The notes: a model not told the origin generated them from the sequence alone. A DNA stretch of 64,000 nucleotides from Neobacillus sp. PS3-12 (GCF_030915385.1 NZ_CP133268.1:4066001-4130000); one strand, 5' to 3'. Numbered from the stretch's first letter, positions 27,383 to 37,296 are shown. Translations and numbers: made by a program.

Positions 27383-28537
27383 CTATGGATGAACATACGA
27401 ATGTGTTCGTGATAAATGGTTGTTTTTTGTGTTTTCATCTAATAGCAGTACAGCAATATACATATTTAATAAATCATGGATATTTTTAGTATCCAAATTC
27501 GTGTATTCTTCTATCTTTTTTAATCGGTAGTGAAGGGTATTAATATGGACATGAAGGGCATTTGCCGTGTTTTTTAAAGAATTATTTTGCTGAAAAAAGA
27601 CTTTAATTGTCTCGAGCAATTCTTTTTCTGAAAGCAATGGAGCGATTGTCCGCTTTATAAACTCCGTTTTAGTCATATGATTTAGCTCATCAAGGATCAT
27701 TTCCAGGGTTAATTCTTCATCAAAAATAATCATTTTGTGTTTTTGTTTAGCAATTTTCAATGCTCTTTCAGCTTGACGAAAAGAATTTTTTAATTCAGTT
27801 GCTGGAACAACTTGCCCAATACCACAATGAGCAGGGATACCTATTTTACTGTTTAAGAACGAAAGGAACTTTGAAATTCTTTTATGGATCTGCTCTCGGC
27901 TAAGTCGAAGGGAGCTGTCAAACAAAATGACGATTCTCTCATTTCCCCAGCGGATCACAATATCATTTTGATTGTTCACAAACCAATTAATAATGGACGA
28001 CCATATATCCCTTGAAATAATGTAATCTTGACCTGAAACCTCAACAACTGCGGCCATTCGGTCAACAGCTACATTAACCGCTAAAATTTTGGCGCGATTA
28101 AGAAAATTACGGTTCCACTCTGATAATTGAACCCAATCCATTATAAATGTTTCCATTGCACGGGATTGCTGATCAAACTGTTCCGCGTAATAGTTCTCAC
28201 TAATAAGCAGCTCAGTCATTTTGCGGATAATCTCACCAAATGGTGTAACCTTTTCGGGGATACCGGTAATCCCGATTACACCGATCACATCATATTGAAA
28301 GAAAATCGGAAAGTTAATTCCGGCTTTTACACCCTGCAGACGTTTTTGATCTTCTTCTGTGATAATCAACTTTCTTTTTTCTTGTGAGGCAATTTTGGCG
28401 CCCTCATGAAAGGTACCAACTCGTTTTTTATCTGTGCTGGCAATAATAATGCCTTCTGTGTTTACAACGATAATGTCTTCTCCTATGAGCTTTCTTACTT
28501 CTTTAACAATATTTTCAGCTAGCTTAGGTGATAGCAT
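27383..28537 (-). CDS. CdaR/SdaR-type regulator of glycolate oxidase (YsfB-like)
   Basis: 384-residue transcriptional activator. The N-terminal sugar-diacid recognition domain (about 5-135) has EDIIVVNTEGIIIASTD and GVIGITG. A GGDEF-like middle region follows, and a PucR-type helix-turn-helix closes the protein (NSLKNTANALHVHINTLHYRLKKIEE). GGAGGGA precedes ATG 28537. It lies 97 bp before glcD on the same strand, matching B. subtilis ysfB-ysfCD. It most likely senses glycolate or a related hydroxyacid and activates glcDF. Confidence 0.87.
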   Translation of the reverse strand: MLSPKLAENIVKEVRKLIGEDIIVVNTEGIIIASTDKKRVGTFHEGAKIASQEKRKLIITEEDQKRLQGVKAGINFPIFFQYDVIGVIGITGIPEKVTPFGEIIRKMTELLISENYYAEQFDQQSRAMETFIMDWVQLSEWNRNFLNRAKILAVNVAVDRMAAVVEVSGQDYIISRDIWSSIINWFVNNQNDIVIRWGNERIVILFDSSLRLSREQIHKRISKFLSFLNSKIGIPAHCGIGQVVPATELKNSFRQAERALKIAKQKHKMIIFDEELTLEMILDELNHMTKTEFIKRTIAPLLSEKELLETIKVFFQQNNSLKNTANALHVHINTLHYRLKKIEEYTNLDTKNIHDLLNMYIAVLLLDENTKNNHLSRTHSYVHP

Positions 28538-28668
28538 AGGAGTCCCTCCGACTGTAAAAACTGTGATAAAAGCTTATTTGCCTCATTATATAAAAGGTTC
28601 CATTTTTCAGCTATGAACTTTATCAACATATAGAAGAATGGATATGTTAAAAACAGTAGTAAAAAATG

Positions 28669-28706
28669 AAAAAAACCAACCCAGTTATTCTGGATTGGTT
28701 TTTTAG
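28669..28706. terminator. Probable terminator for the DUF3905 gene
   Basis: Imperfect stem AACCAACCCAG / CTGGATTGGTT flanked by A and T runs; faces the DUF3905 gene, whose stop lies just to the right. Confidence 0.7.
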
Positions 28707-28721
28707 GAGTTTTAGGTCCTA

Positions 28722-29066
28722 TCAATCGGCACTTTTTGAAACATCTTTTGTAGGATGCATGAATGGAGAGCCTTGAGGTTTTCTTTTGCTTTCTAAAAGT
28801 TCGCGGTTTTCATCTGTGTTCCAGCCAATGTCGTTGGTTGGGTGTACCCACTCATCCCCGGCCATAATCTCGGGATTTGTTTCTTTAGACCAATTTTCTA
28901 AAGGAGAATTTTTCGAAGCGTATAAGCTGTCTCCAATTTTCACTCCATACTGATTCACAAAGGGAGGTTCCATTTTAATCCCTGTTCCTTTAAAGCTTGG
29001 TGCGCTGATCTGATGTGGTAAGGTTTCATTAATGCTTAAGTTATTCTCTGTTTTATTATGCTCCAT
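28722..29066 (-). CDS. DUF3905 family protein
   Basis: Soluble protein of 114 residues, no membrane helix or signal. It has the block GDEWVHPTNDIGWNTDENRELLE and an N-terminal LPHQISAPSFKGTGI, which I associate with the Bacillus family DUF3905. ATG 29066 is chosen because GAGG lies 6 nt before it; the frame continues 12 nt upstream to a GTG. Function unknown; found in spore formers. Confidence 0.75.
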   Translation of the reverse strand: MEHNKTENNLSINETLPHQISAPSFKGTGIKMEPPFVNQYGVKIGDSLYASKNSPLENWSKETNPEIMAGDEWVHPTNDIGWNTDENRELLESKRKPQGSPFMHPTKDVSKSAD

Positions 29067-29202
29067 AAACGTCCTCACTCCTATTTTTTCTTAGTTTTTA
29101 TCATCAGCCGTTTTTTATGAAAGCAATATTAGGAAAGAATCATTTAAGACTATATGTTAAAAACTAATTACTGCATCACTTTCTAATACGGGAGGAATCA
29201 AT

Positions 29203-29364
29203 ATGGCAAAGCGAAAAGCAGAATTTAATGCAGTTGAAAAATACTCAAAAACGCCCCGTAAAAATCGACAAGAAGGAGAATTTTCAGCTGAATTTGCGCA
29301 TGGTGAGGAAGCAATTAAGGGGGCAAATCGAAATTCAAAACTAGGTAGAAAAGGTCGATCCTAA
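29203..29364 (+). CDS. Small basic protein, SASP-like (53 aa)
   Basis: Lys/Arg-rich, no Cys, with EGEFSAEFAHGEEAIKGANR. The GxEFxxE core followed by an Ala/Asn helix resembles gamma-type SASPs, and a comparable NAEFAHE lies in the small protein at 59638. ATG 29203 follows GGGAGG. The next small ORF overlaps its stop codon (TAATG). Spore role inferred from likeness and gene size; no promoter assigned. Confidence 0.6.
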   Translation: MAKRKAEFNAVEKYSKTPRKNRQEGEFSAEFAHGEEAIKGANRNSKLGRKGRS

Positions 29365-29528
29365 TGAAAGAACAAAAAACCAGATCCACTACAAGCGAAG
29401 AATTCAGTGTGGAATTTGGGGATATCAATGGGACTAAAGTTTTTGATTTTCCCCTCGCTTCCAAAAAAAAACATAAAAACAAACCTAGTGAAAATAAAAA
29501 CAAAGCCGTATTAAACCGGCTTTTCTAA
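29364..29528 (+). CDS. Small basic protein (54 aa) overlapping the previous stop
   Basis: ATG overlaps the stop of the 53-aa gene (TAATG), implying coupled translation. Sequence starts MKEQKTRSTTSEEFSVEFGD and ends Lys-rich; the EEFSVEFGD part echoes EGEFSAEFAHG of its neighbour. The last 44 bp overlap the convergent radical SAM gene. I do not recognise the family. Confidence 0.45.
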   Translation: MKEQKTRSTTSEEFSVEFGDINGTKVFDFPLASKKKHKNKPSENKNKAVLNRLF

Positions 29529-31266
29529 CATCAAATGAAAAGATTAAGGTCTCATTACCGCTTGGAGCAAAATATGCCAACAAACAAAAAGTGCCTTTTT
29601 CAATTGTACCTGTTTGTAAATACTGAGATAAATTAAATGACAATTCTTCGATCATCGTGTGCTTAAATAGTTCCTTTTCATCCAAATTCAGATTTGTAAA
29701 CTCTTCCCCTAATAAGAGAGGCTTTTCAAGGATCTGCTGATAAAGCTCATTTCGAGTTTTCTTTTCGAAGCTTGCTTCCCACCAAGGCTTTCGTGGCTTA
29801 AATTTATGCTTTACTAAATAATCATACTTCATCATGCCATTTATGATATCTAAATCCTTTACTTGGGAATCTTCTAAGAAATGATGAAGCCTTCTGAACA
29901 AATCTTCAAGCTGATGCCCTATCCTCGACCAGCCCTCTTGGTCCCAAAAGGTTCCAAAGTCTTGGAAAAAATCAAATGGGGAAGAGAAGGTATTGGTTAC
30001 AATGTATTCAATCGTCGTATCCATCCGATGGTCGTTCCAATATTTTTCTAATACATCTTCCACCTGCTTGATTTTAATGATATCGGAAAACGGCAATACA
30101 TTATTTCCTAATATTTCGTATGGAGAATAATCCATAAAGGTATAACCGTATTCTTTAGCTTGAAGCCGAAGTCCTGTTCCGCGCAGCATTTTTAGAAAGC
30201 CTAATTGAAGTTCTTCTGGTCTCAGTTCAAAGACATCATTAAAGGTTTTACGGAAAGAATTGTAATCTTCTTCAGGTAATCCAGCAATTAAATCAAGATG
30301 CTGATTGATTTTTGCGCCATTTTTAACCATTGTGACTGTTCTGGTTAATTTAACATAATTTTGTTTCCGTTTAACAAGTTCATTCGTATATTCATTCGTC
30401 GATTGAACTCCAATTTCAAAACGGAACAGTCCTTTTGGAGCTTCATTGTTAAGGAATTCAATTACTTCTGGCCTCATGATATCAGCAGTGATTTCAAACT
30501 GAAAAACAGTACCTGGGATATGCTCGTCAATTAAAAAGCGAAACATTTCCATTGCGTAGCTTCTGCTAATATTAAAGGTTCGATCGACAAACTTGATCGT
30601 TTTTGCGCCATTTGCCATTAAAAAGCGGATATCATCTTTAATTTTTTCCCGATCAAAATAACGGACCCCAACTTCTATCGAAGATAAGCAAAATTGGCAG
30701 CTAAATGGACAGCCACGGCTTGTTTCAACATAAGTGATTCGCTTGCCTAAATGGGGTACATCCTCAGGAAAACGGTAGGGGGATGGAATATCCTTTAAAT
30801 CAAGTTTGTTGGTTTGTGGGGTAATGATCACTTGTCCCTCTTGGCGAAGAGCAATTCCAGAGACTTGTGAAACGTCTCCATTTTGTTCGATGGCTGTAAG
30901 GAGATCTTTAAACGTTTTCTCTCCTTCTCCCATTACAATAAAATCAACCTCAGGAATCCTTTTCATCCATTCTGCGGTATCATATGTAACCTCTGGGCCG
31001 CCCAATACAATAGTGAGAGAAGGGTCGATCTTTTTCAAAAAGCTAATGACTTTTATCGTTTCTTCAATATTCCAAATGTAACAACTAAAGCCGATTACGG
31101 AAGGATGCTGCTGATATAAGTCAGATACAATATTCAAGATCGGATCTTTAATTGTATATTCTTTAATTTGGATTGAGAACTCCGGAGAGGCATATGCCTT
31201 TAAATATCTGATTGCCAAATTGGTATGTATATACTTTGCATTCAAGGTAGAACAAATAACGTTCAT
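29485..31266 (-). CDS. B12-binding radical SAM protein (DUF4080 type)
   Basis: 593 residues. The N-terminal cobalamin-binding domain (about 1-130) lacks a strict DxHxxG. The radical SAM core has CPFSCQFCLS (CxxxCxxC) at about 185 and VDRTFNISRSYAMEMF. The C-terminal part fits DUF4080, common in bacilli and clostridia. ATG 31266 (MNVICSTLNAKYIHT) follows AAGGGAGA; the ORF runs 60 nt further up without a ribosome site. The substrate is unknown; such enzymes often do methylations or ring rearrangements. It stands alone between small spore-type genes and lutP. Confidence 0.87.
   Translation of the reverse strand: MNVICSTLNAKYIHTNLAIRYLKAYASPEFSIQIKEYTIKDPILNIVSDLYQQHPSVIGFSCYIWNIEETIKVISFLKKIDPSLTIVLGGPEVTYDTAEWMKRIPEVDFIVMGEGEKTFKDLLTAIEQNGDVSQVSGIALRQEGQVIITPQTNKLDLKDIPSPYRFPEDVPHLGKRITYVETSRGCPFSCQFCLSSIEVGVRYFDREKIKDDIRFLMANGAKTIKFVDRTFNISRSYAMEMFRFLIDEHIPGTVFQFEITADIMRPEVIEFLNNEAPKGLFRFEIGVQSTNEYTNELVKRKQNYVKLTRTVTMVKNGAKINQHLDLIAGLPEEDYNSFRKTFNDVFELRPEELQLGFLKMLRGTGLRLQAKEYGYTFMDYSPYEILGNNVLPFSDIIKIKQVEDVLEKYWNDHRMDTTIEYIVTNTFSSPFDFFQDFGTFWDQEGWSRIGHQLEDLFRRLHHFLEDSQVKDLDIINGMMKYDYLVKHKFKPRKPWWEASFEKKTRNELYQQILEKPLLLGEEFTNLNLDEKELFKHTMIEELSFNLSQYLQTGTIEKGTFCLLAYFAPSGNETLIFSFDVRKAGLIRLCFYFH
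29488..29523 (-). terminator. Terminator within the 3' end of the radical SAM gene
   Basis: AAGCCG / CGGCTT hairpin followed on the minus strand by GTTTTTATTTT. It overlaps the last codons of both convergent genes. Confidence 0.5.
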
Positions 31267-31350
31267 ATTCAAATCTCCCTTTTTAAAAAAATTCCACAAT
31301 AGTTTATTATATCTTATTGTAGGCAAAAAAAGCAGGGTACAAACGAAGAA

Positions 31351-31382
31351 AAAACCATATCTCGTAATGAGATATGGTCTTT
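31351..31382 (-). terminator. lutP terminator
   Basis: ACCATATCTC / GAGATATGGT stem, then a T run on the minus strand. Confidence 0.88.
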
Positions 31383-31393
31383 TAACATGTTTA

Positions 31394-33091
31394 TTAAGGC
31401 ATTGGAATCATAAACGATAATACTGTGTTTTGTAAGAAGGTTATAATACCGAATGCGATTACAAAGAGTATGCTATGTTTAAGGGTGAATCGCAGTAAAT
31501 CTGATTCTTTTCCAGTAAGTCCTACTGCAGCACATGCTACTGCAATGGATTGTGGGGAAATCATCTTTCCAACCCCGCCACCAGATGCGTTCGCTGCCAA
31601 GGCCAATAATGGATTCATATGAATAGAAGTTGCCGTTACCTTTTGCAGATTTCCAAACAATAGGTTCGCTGATGTATCAGAACCGGTAATGAATACGCCA
31701 AGCCAGCCAAGGAATGGTGAGAAGAACGGGAATAAAATGGCTCCTGTTTTTGCTAATGTCATTCCCATTGCTGTAACCATACCTGAAGAGTTTGCCACAT
31801 AAGCAAATGCAACAACAGAAGCAATGGTTAAGATTGGATATGCCAATTCTTTAAGCGTTTCACCAAATGTAACTCCCCAGTTTTTCCATGAAATACCGAT
31901 AACAAATTTGGAAATAATAGCTGAAATTAAAATCGCTGTTCCAGCAGCACCAAGTATTTGGAGATTGTAGGTTGCAGCAATTGGCTGATGTGCACCATTA
32001 AGAATTTTCCCATTAATTAATGGAACGCCAGGAGCAAAAGTTAATGCGTGTCCAAGAGCATTTAATGCTTTTAACATCGGATTTGTTCCAGCATAGGCTC
32101 CAACTAAAGCAGTTTTAATTGCGGGTACTCCCCATATAGAAATCATTGCAGTTAAGATAATAAACGGCGACCAAGCTCTAAAAATCTGAGCGCCAGTATA
32201 GTGTTCTTCTTGTACAGCAGCTTTAGGTGCGGTCGCAGTTACTGCAGCTTGTGCTTCAGTAGAGAATTTGAAAATGTTTTTTGGCTTCCAAAATTTCAAG
32301 AAGACGGCAAGTGCAATTAATGAAACAAGTGATGCAAAAATATCTGGTAGCTCAGGTCCTAAATAATAAGCAGCTACATATTGGGTTATGGCAAAAGAAA
32401 GACCAGATACCAAAATCGCTGGTAGAACTTCCATCATTTTTTTGAAGCCTGCCATAATAAAAATTACGTAAAACGGAACGAATACCGCTAAGACCGGAAG
32501 TTGACGTGCAATGGCTTTTGAAATCTCACCTGCAGGTAGAGCAGTTGGACCTGACATTCCGATAACCGGGATCCCAATGGCACCAAAAGCAACTGGTGCG
32601 GTATTAGCTACAAGGGCAAGGCCGGCAGCCATTAATGGATTAAAGCCCAATCCTACTAACAAAGCAGCGGCAATAGCAACCGGTGCTCCAAATCCAGCAG
32701 CACCTTCAAGAAAAGCTCCGAAAGAGAACGCTACCAAAAGTACTTGCAAGCGACGATCCTCTGTGATGGAAAGAACAGAATAACGAATGATATCAAATTG
32801 ACCTGTTTTAACAGTGAGTTTATATAAAAACACTGATGTGATAATAATCCAGCCAATTGGTAAAACCCCATAAATGGCTCCTTGTGTTGCGGACATTACT
32901 GCCATTCCTGCTGGCATCTTGTAGGCAACAACCGCAACGATTAATGCGACAAGAAGTGTAGTTAGGCCGGCGATATGACCTTTCATTCTCTTAATTGCCA
33001 GGGCCCAGAAGAAGTAAAGAATTGGAATAAGTGCAACTAGTGCAGTGAGACCTAGGCTACCGCCAACTGCTGTAAAGTTTTGTGTGAACAA
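31394..33091 (-). CDS. lutP: L-lactate permease (LutP/LctP)
   Basis: Proton-coupled lactate/glycolate uptake carrier, 565 residues with about 13 membrane helices. Family marks include FGAFLEGAAGFGAPVAIAAAL, NTAPVAFGAIGIPV, GSDTSANLLFGNLQ and ASGGGVGKMISPQSIAVA. TTG start behind GGGGGAA. It is divergent from lutR with a LutR-like palindrome and a cre site between them, and lutABC follow lutR. That layout makes L-lactate the likely main substrate, though this family also carries glycolate, which would feed the nearby glcDF. Confidence 0.94.
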   Translation of the reverse strand: MFTQNFTAVGGSLGLTALVALIPILYFFWALAIKRMKGHIAGLTTLLVALIVAVVAYKMPAGMAVMSATQGAIYGVLPIGWIIITSVFLYKLTVKTGQFDIIRYSVLSITEDRRLQVLLVAFSFGAFLEGAAGFGAPVAIAAALLVGLGFNPLMAAGLALVANTAPVAFGAIGIPVIGMSGPTALPAGEISKAIARQLPVLAVFVPFYVIFIMAGFKKMMEVLPAILVSGLSFAITQYVAAYYLGPELPDIFASLVSLIALAVFLKFWKPKNIFKFSTEAQAAVTATAPKAAVQEEHYTGAQIFRAWSPFIILTAMISIWGVPAIKTALVGAYAGTNPMLKALNALGHALTFAPGVPLINGKILNGAHQPIAATYNLQILGAAGTAILISAIISKFVIGISWKNWGVTFGETLKELAYPILTIASVVAFAYVANSSGMVTAMGMTLAKTGAILFPFFSPFLGWLGVFITGSDTSANLLFGNLQKVTATSIHMNPLLALAANASGGGVGKMISPQSIAVACAAVGLTGKESDLLRFTLKHSILFVIAFGIITFLQNTVLSFMIPMP

Positions 33092-33157
33092 TGCTGATTC
33101 CCCCTTTTAAAATATTTCCTTCTATTTTTTCAAATCCATGTTTATGTATCACCTAAT

Positions 33158-33171
33158 AGTAATCGCTTTCA
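33158..33171. promoter_or_regulatory. cre site (CcpA) upstream of lutP
   Basis: AGTAATCGCTTTCA matches TGWAANCGNTNWCA at every defined position but the first. It lies between lutP and the palindrome at 33183. Confidence 0.65.
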
Positions 33172-33182
33172 TTAGATGATAG

Positions 33183-33197
33183 AGTCATCTGATGACT
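33183..33197. promoter_or_regulatory. LutR-type operator in the lutP-lutR gap
   Basis: AGTCATCTGATGACT: 7-bp perfect arms around one central base, the form expected for a FadR-type GntR regulator. The same sequence but for the last base is found before lutA at 34295. Confidence 0.75.
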
Positions 33198-33368
33198 TGA
33201 TGATATGGTGATAAATTGAATTATAGGTAGCTGAAAAGAAAAATACAAGATTTTTTTTAATTTAATGAATTTTACCTATTAAAATTGTAATTATCTTATT
33301 TATCTTTGTTTTTGAAAATATTATTCAAATTTCCAAATGTTATTTTACGAAGATCGAAAAAATATATG

Positions 33369-33374
33369 TATAAT
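33369..33374 (+). promoter_or_regulatory. Probable -10 element of lutR
   Basis: TATAAT 41 bp before the chosen lutR ATG; the -35 is weak (TTTACG or TTACGA, 18-19 nt away). Confidence 0.4.
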
Positions 33375-33414
33375 AGTAGTAGTTAATCTTAATTTAGTAA
33401 TAGTAGGTGCAAAT

Positions 33415-34143
33415 ATGGACTATAGAAAAATAAAGCCCAAAAAAATCTATGAAGAGGTAACAGAAGCCATTCAAGAAATGATTCGCAGTGGGCAGCTAAA
33501 ACCGGGAGAAAGGCTGGATTCAGTCCAGCAATTGGCTGAAAATTTCCAGGTTGGTCGATCCGCAATAAGGGAAGCACTTACCTCATTAAGAGCAATGGGA
33601 CTTGTAGAAATGCGGCAAGGGGAAGGCACATTTATCAACGAATTTGAAACGGGTCAAATTACTTTGCCACTTTCAACTGCGATTTTAATGAATAAGAAAG
33701 ATATAGCTAATCTTTTAGAGGTTCGGAAAATACTCGAGCTTGGCACTGCTGCGGCAGCCGCAAAAAGAAGATCAAAAGATCATCTGGTGGCAATGGAGAA
33801 GGCCCTTGAAGAAATGGAAGCATCCAACGGGGATGAAGAACTTGGCGAAGTGGCTGATTTACAATTTCATCTTGCTATTTCTGAAGCTTCTCAGAATCCC
33901 CTCTTGCTGAGCCTGATGAATCATGTATCCGGCTTAATGGGGGAAACAATGAAAGAAACCCGCAAGGTTTGGTTATATTCAAAGCAAACGACAATGGAAA
34001 AATTAGCGTATGAACATTATTCCATTTATAAGGCAATTCAAAAACAAGATGAAGAGGAAGCAAGACATTTTATGAAAATCCATCTGGAAAATATAGAAGC
34101 GGTCATCCGAAAATATCATGAAGAAACAAATTATGCAAAATAG
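33415..34143 (+). CDS. lutR: GntR/FadR family regulator LutR
   Basis: 242-residue repressor. The N-terminal winged helix (about 8-75) has AENFQVGRSAIREALTSLRAMGLVEMRQGEGTF-type sequence; the C-terminal FCD domain (about 90-225) has the metal/ligand His residues in DLQFHLAISEAS and MKIHLENIEA. ATG 33415 follows AGGTG; the ORF upstream to 33337 is hydrophobic leader without a ribosome site. It sits between lutP and lutABC, each preceded by the same palindrome, so it likely represses both until lactate is present, as in B. subtilis. Confidence 0.9.
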   Translation: MDYRKIKPKKIYEEVTEAIQEMIRSGQLKPGERLDSVQQLAENFQVGRSAIREALTSLRAMGLVEMRQGEGTFINEFETGQITLPLSTAILMNKKDIANLLEVRKILELGTAAAAAKRRSKDHLVAMEKALEEMEASNGDEELGEVADLQFHLAISEASQNPLLLSLMNHVSGLMGETMKETRKVWLYSKQTTMEKLAYEHYSIYKAIQKQDEEEARHFMKIHLENIEAVIRKYHEETNYAK

Positions 34144-34151
34144 CAATGTAG

Positions 34152-34182
34152 TGCGGTTTCAGAATATTTTTACGGAACCGCA
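34152..34182 (+). terminator. Hairpin after lutR, weak terminator
   Basis: TGCGGTTTC / GGAACCGCA stem (one mismatch) directly past the stop; the following run is mixed A and T rather than pure T. Confidence 0.45.
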
Positions 34183-34294
34183 TGATTTAAAAAATTAAAA
34201 AAATTTTTTGAAACCCCTTTCTAAATTAAATATTTATAGTATTATTAAAAATGCACACTATAAACAACATAAATATATTACTTTTTTTTACACA

Positions 34295-34309
34295 AGTCAT
34301 CTGATGACC
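34295..34309. promoter_or_regulatory. LutR-type operator upstream of lutA
   Basis: AGTCATCTGATGACC, equal to the lutP-lutR site but for the last base. 60 bp before the lutA start, suited to block its promoter. Confidence 0.75.
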
Positions 34310-34369
34310 TGTTAATCATCTTATCGAATGAATAGCTGATGAGTGGTAGTAATTGGAGGAGTGAAGAAT

Positions 34370-35086
34370 ATGAAGGTAACTCTTTTTGCAACATGTTTAG
34401 TAGACATGTTTCAAAGCAACGTTGGAAAAGCAACGGTTGAATTGTTGGAACGCCTTGGCTGTGAAATTGATTTTCCAGAAAATCAAATCTGCTGTGGTCA
34501 GCCATCTTATAATAGTGGTTATGTGAAAGATACAAAAGAAGCAATGAAACGGACAATCGATACTTTTATAGATGCTGAATATGTTGTATGTCCTTCAGGT
34601 TCCTGTGCATATATGCTTACAGAATATCCACATATATTCGCCGGTGATCTGGTTTGGGAACCAAAAGCAAAGAAATTAGCTGAAAAAGTATATGAATTAA
34701 CGCAATTTATTGTTGATGTTCTTAAAGTCGATGATGTTGGCGCAAACTTTAATGCAAAAGTAACCTATCATACATCATGCCACATGACAAGATTACTTGG
34801 TGTGGTTGAAGCACCAATGAGATTACTCAAAAATGTAAAAGGTCTTGAGTTTACGGAGCTGCCTGGAAAAGAGCAGTGCTGCGGCTTTGGCGGAACTTTC
34901 TCCGTTAAAATGGGGCAAATTTCAGAGCAAATGGTTGATGAAAAGGTTCAACATGTTGAAGAAACAGGGGCAGAATACTTAATCGGTGCAGATGCAGGCT
35001 GTTTAATGAATATTGGCGGCCGTATGGAAAGACTCGGCAAGAAAATTAAAGTATTACATATAGCAGAGGTATTAAATAGCCGTTGA
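34370..35086 (+). CDS. lutA: L-lactate utilisation protein LutA
   Basis: 238 residues, same length as B. subtilis LutA. Two cysteine-rich CCG domains ([15 protein letters not shown] and [14 protein letters not shown]) bind an iron-sulfur cluster in the LutABC L-lactate dehydrogenase complex that oxidises lactate to pyruvate. ATG 34370 follows GGAGGAG at 9 nt. First gene of lutABC, with the LutR-type palindrome upstream. Confidence 0.95.
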   Translation: MKVTLFATCLVDMFQSNVGKATVELLERLGCEIDFPENQICCGQPSYNSGYVKDTKEAMKRTIDTFIDAEYVVCPSGSCAYMLTEYPHIFAGDLVWEPKAKKLAEKVYELTQFIVDVLKVDDVGANFNAKVTYHTSCHMTRLLGVVEAPMRLLKNVKGLEFTELPGKEQCCGFGGTFSVKMGQISEQMVDEKVQHVEETGAEYLIGADAGCLMNIGGRMERLGKKIKVLHIAEVLNSR

Positions 35087-35126
35087 TTATAACAAAGGAA
35101 ATCACCACTGAACGGAGGGACAAGAT

Positions 35127-36578
35127 ATGGCAATAAAAATTAGCTCCGAAAACCTAAAAGAGCGTCTCGACCATGAACTTCAAAATGATTTTATGCGTGG
35201 TGCTGTTGCGGGTGCACAAGATGGAATGGGAGTAAAAAGAAGAAAACAAGTAGATGCACTTGGAAATTGGGAAGAGTGGCGGAAACATGGTGAAGAAATT
35301 CGCCAGCATGTTCTCGAGAACCTGGATTATTATTTAGAACAATTAAGTGAGAATGTTGCAAAACGCGGTGGTCATGTCTTTTTTGCAAAAACAGCCGAAG
35401 AAGCAAGAGACTATATCGCAGGTGTTGTTAAAAAGAAAAATGCCAAAAAAATAGTAAAATCAAAGTCCATGGTCACAGAGGAAATCAGCTTAAACAAGGC
35501 TTTGGAGCAAGAAGGCTGTGATGTTGTCGAAACAGACCTTGGCGAGTATATTCTGCAAATTGATGACCATGATCCACCATCACACATTGTCGTACCTGCA
35601 TTACATAAAAACAAGGAACAAATTCGCGATGTTTTTGAGAGGAAATTAGGTTATAAAGGAACCTCAAAACCTGAAGAATTGGCAGCATGTGCTCGTGAAG
35701 TATTACGGCAAGAATACTTAACGGCAGATGTTGGAATTACCGGCTGTAACTTTGCTGTTGCTGAAGCCGGTTCCTTTAGTCTTGTAACCAACGAAGGAAA
35801 CGCAGACCTTGTTACAGCACTGCCGAAAACCCAAATTACCGTTATGGGAATGGAAAGGATTGTTCCTTCTTTTGAAGAAATGGAAGTCCTTGTAAGTATG
35901 TTGACAAGAAGTGCGGTTGGACAAAAATTAACAAGCTATATCACCGTTCTAACAGGTCCAAGAGAAGAACTTGATGTGGATGGACCTGAGGAGTTTCATC
36001 TTGTCATTGTCGATAATGGAAGATCCGATATTTTAGGCGGCGATTTCCAATCCATCCTGCAATGTATTCGCTGCGGAGCATGTATTAATGTCTGTCCGGT
36101 GTATCGTCACGTTGGCGGTCATTCATACAATTCGATTTATCCAGGACCAATAGGAGCTGTTCTTACTCCACTACTAGGCGGATATGATGATTTCAAGGAA
36201 CTCCCATACATGTCAACTCTTTGTGGCGCATGTACAGAGGTTTGTCCGGTAAAAATCCCGCTGCATGAGCTTCTTCTAAAGCATCGCCAAGTCATTGTTG
36301 AACAGGAAGGAAAAGCTCCAATTTCAGAAAAATTATTGATGAAGGCATTTGGATTAGGTGCAGCATCGCCTGCATTATATAAGATGGCATCAAAAATGGC
36401 ACCAGCGGCTATGAGCCCATTCACGGCAGGGGAAAAAATCTCTAAGGGACCTGGACCAATGAAAGCTTGGACAGAAATTCGCAAGTTTCTGGCCCAACTA
36501 AAGAAAGATTTAGGGATTGGTTTAAAAACCGTAAAAAAGGAGGGGACAAATAATGGAGGGAACTATTCAAAATCGTGA
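35127..36578 (+). CDS. lutB: Iron-sulfur protein LutB
   Basis: 483 residues. An N-terminal LUD-type domain (about 70-300, [23 protein letters not shown]) is followed by two [4Fe-4S] motifs, [12 protein letters not shown] and [13 protein letters not shown], at about 310-370 and a C-terminal helical part. ATG 35127 follows AACGGAGGGAC. It is 40 nt after lutA and overlaps lutC by 26 nt. The electron-transfer core of the lactate-oxidising complex. Confidence 0.95.
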   Translation: MAIKISSENLKERLDHELQNDFMRGAVAGAQDGMGVKRRKQVDALGNWEEWRKHGEEIRQHVLENLDYYLEQLSENVAKRGGHVFFAKTAEEARDYIAGVVKKKNAKKIVKSKSMVTEEISLNKALEQEGCDVVETDLGEYILQIDDHDPPSHIVVPALHKNKEQIRDVFERKLGYKGTSKPEELAACAREVLRQEYLTADVGITGCNFAVAEAGSFSLVTNEGNADLVTALPKTQITVMGMERIVPSFEEMEVLVSMLTRSAVGQKLTSYITVLTGPREELDVDGPEEFHLVIVDNGRSDILGGDFQSILQCIRCGACINVCPVYRHVGGHSYNSIYPGPIGAVLTPLLGGYDDFKELPYMSTLCGACTEVCPVKIPLHELLLKHRQVIVEQEGKAPISEKLLMKAFGLGAASPALYKMASKMAPAAMSPFTAGEKISKGPGPMKAWTEIRKFLAQLKKDLGIGLKTVKKEGTNNGGNYSKS

Positions 36579-37269
36579 TCAGTTTTTAAATACAATTTCA
36601 AAAAGGTTAGGCCGACCACGCCTTACTGCCGTTGAACCTCCGAAGTGGAAATTTCAACCTCAATACGAGGTATTTAAAGATACAACACAAGATGAATTAG
36701 TCGATATTTTAGAGGATATGTGTGATGTAATTCATACAAAATTCTATAAAACAGACAAAAATAGTTTACCTGAAATTTTAAATCAAGTAGTAACAGAGTA
36801 TGGCGGCGGCCCAATCCTGACATGGAAAGACAAGCGCTTTGAAGAGTGGGGGCTTGGTGACCTATTTAATAACGAGTGGCCGAGCAAAAAAATGGATGTC
36901 TATGAGTGGGACTACAAAAAAGGTGAAGAAAATGTCAAAATTGCCGAAAAGGCCAATGTTGGTATTACCATAAGTGAAATTACACTTGCTGAATCAGGTA
37001 CTGTCGTTCTATATAGTAATGAAAATAGAGGTAGATCAATAAACTTTTTACCAGCTACGTATATTGCCTTAATTCCAAAGAGCACCATTGTTCCCCGAAT
37101 GACGCAAGCAGCTAAGAAAATGAGAGAAATTGAACAAAAGGGCGGAAAGGTCCCATCCTGCATTAACTTTATTACAGGGCCAAGTAACTCAGCCGACATC
37201 GAACTAAATCTGGTTGTCGGTGTTCATGGACCAATTAAAGCTTCTTATATTTTAATCAATGATTTATAA
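36553..37269 (+). CDS. lutC: LutC, LUD-domain subunit
   Basis: 238 residues of the LUD (DUF162) family, with [18 protein letters not shown] and [24 protein letters not shown], the usual C-terminal signature. The ribosome site AAAAGGAGGGG is inside the end of lutB, and the start overlaps lutB by 26 nt. Third part of the LutABC complex. Downstream is the symmetric hairpin and repeat block. Confidence 0.95.
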   Translation: MEGTIQNRDQFLNTISKRLGRPRLTAVEPPKWKFQPQYEVFKDTTQDELVDILEDMCDVIHTKFYKTDKNSLPEILNQVVTEYGGGPILTWKDKRFEEWGLGDLFNNEWPSKKMDVYEWDYKKGEENVKIAEKANVGITISEITLAESGTVVLYSNENRGRSINFLPATYIALIPKSTIVPRMTQAAKKMREIEQKGGKVPSCINFITGPSNSADIELNLVVGVHGPIKASYILINDL

Positions 37270-37296
37270 AAAAAATCCTGCCGAGCTTCGGCAGGA
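37268..37296 (-). terminator. Hairpin after lutC, T run on the minus strand
   Basis: TCCTGCCGA-GCT-TCGGCAGGA, preceded on the plus strand by nine A, so the T tail lies on the minus strand. On the plus strand it is followed by a second stem, AGGCTG / CAGCCT (37297-37322), and a mixed ATCATTTTATT, which may end lutABC. The same hairpin core recurs at 38000-38020. Confidence 0.65.

Noticed and set aside
28519..28725. 68-codon minus-strand ORF upstream of glcR
   Set aside because: No ribosome site, crosses a terminator stem and the glcR start; reads as leader DNA.
32511..32783. 90-codon plus-strand ORF inside lutP
   Set aside because: Antisense to conserved lutP helices, no ribosome site.
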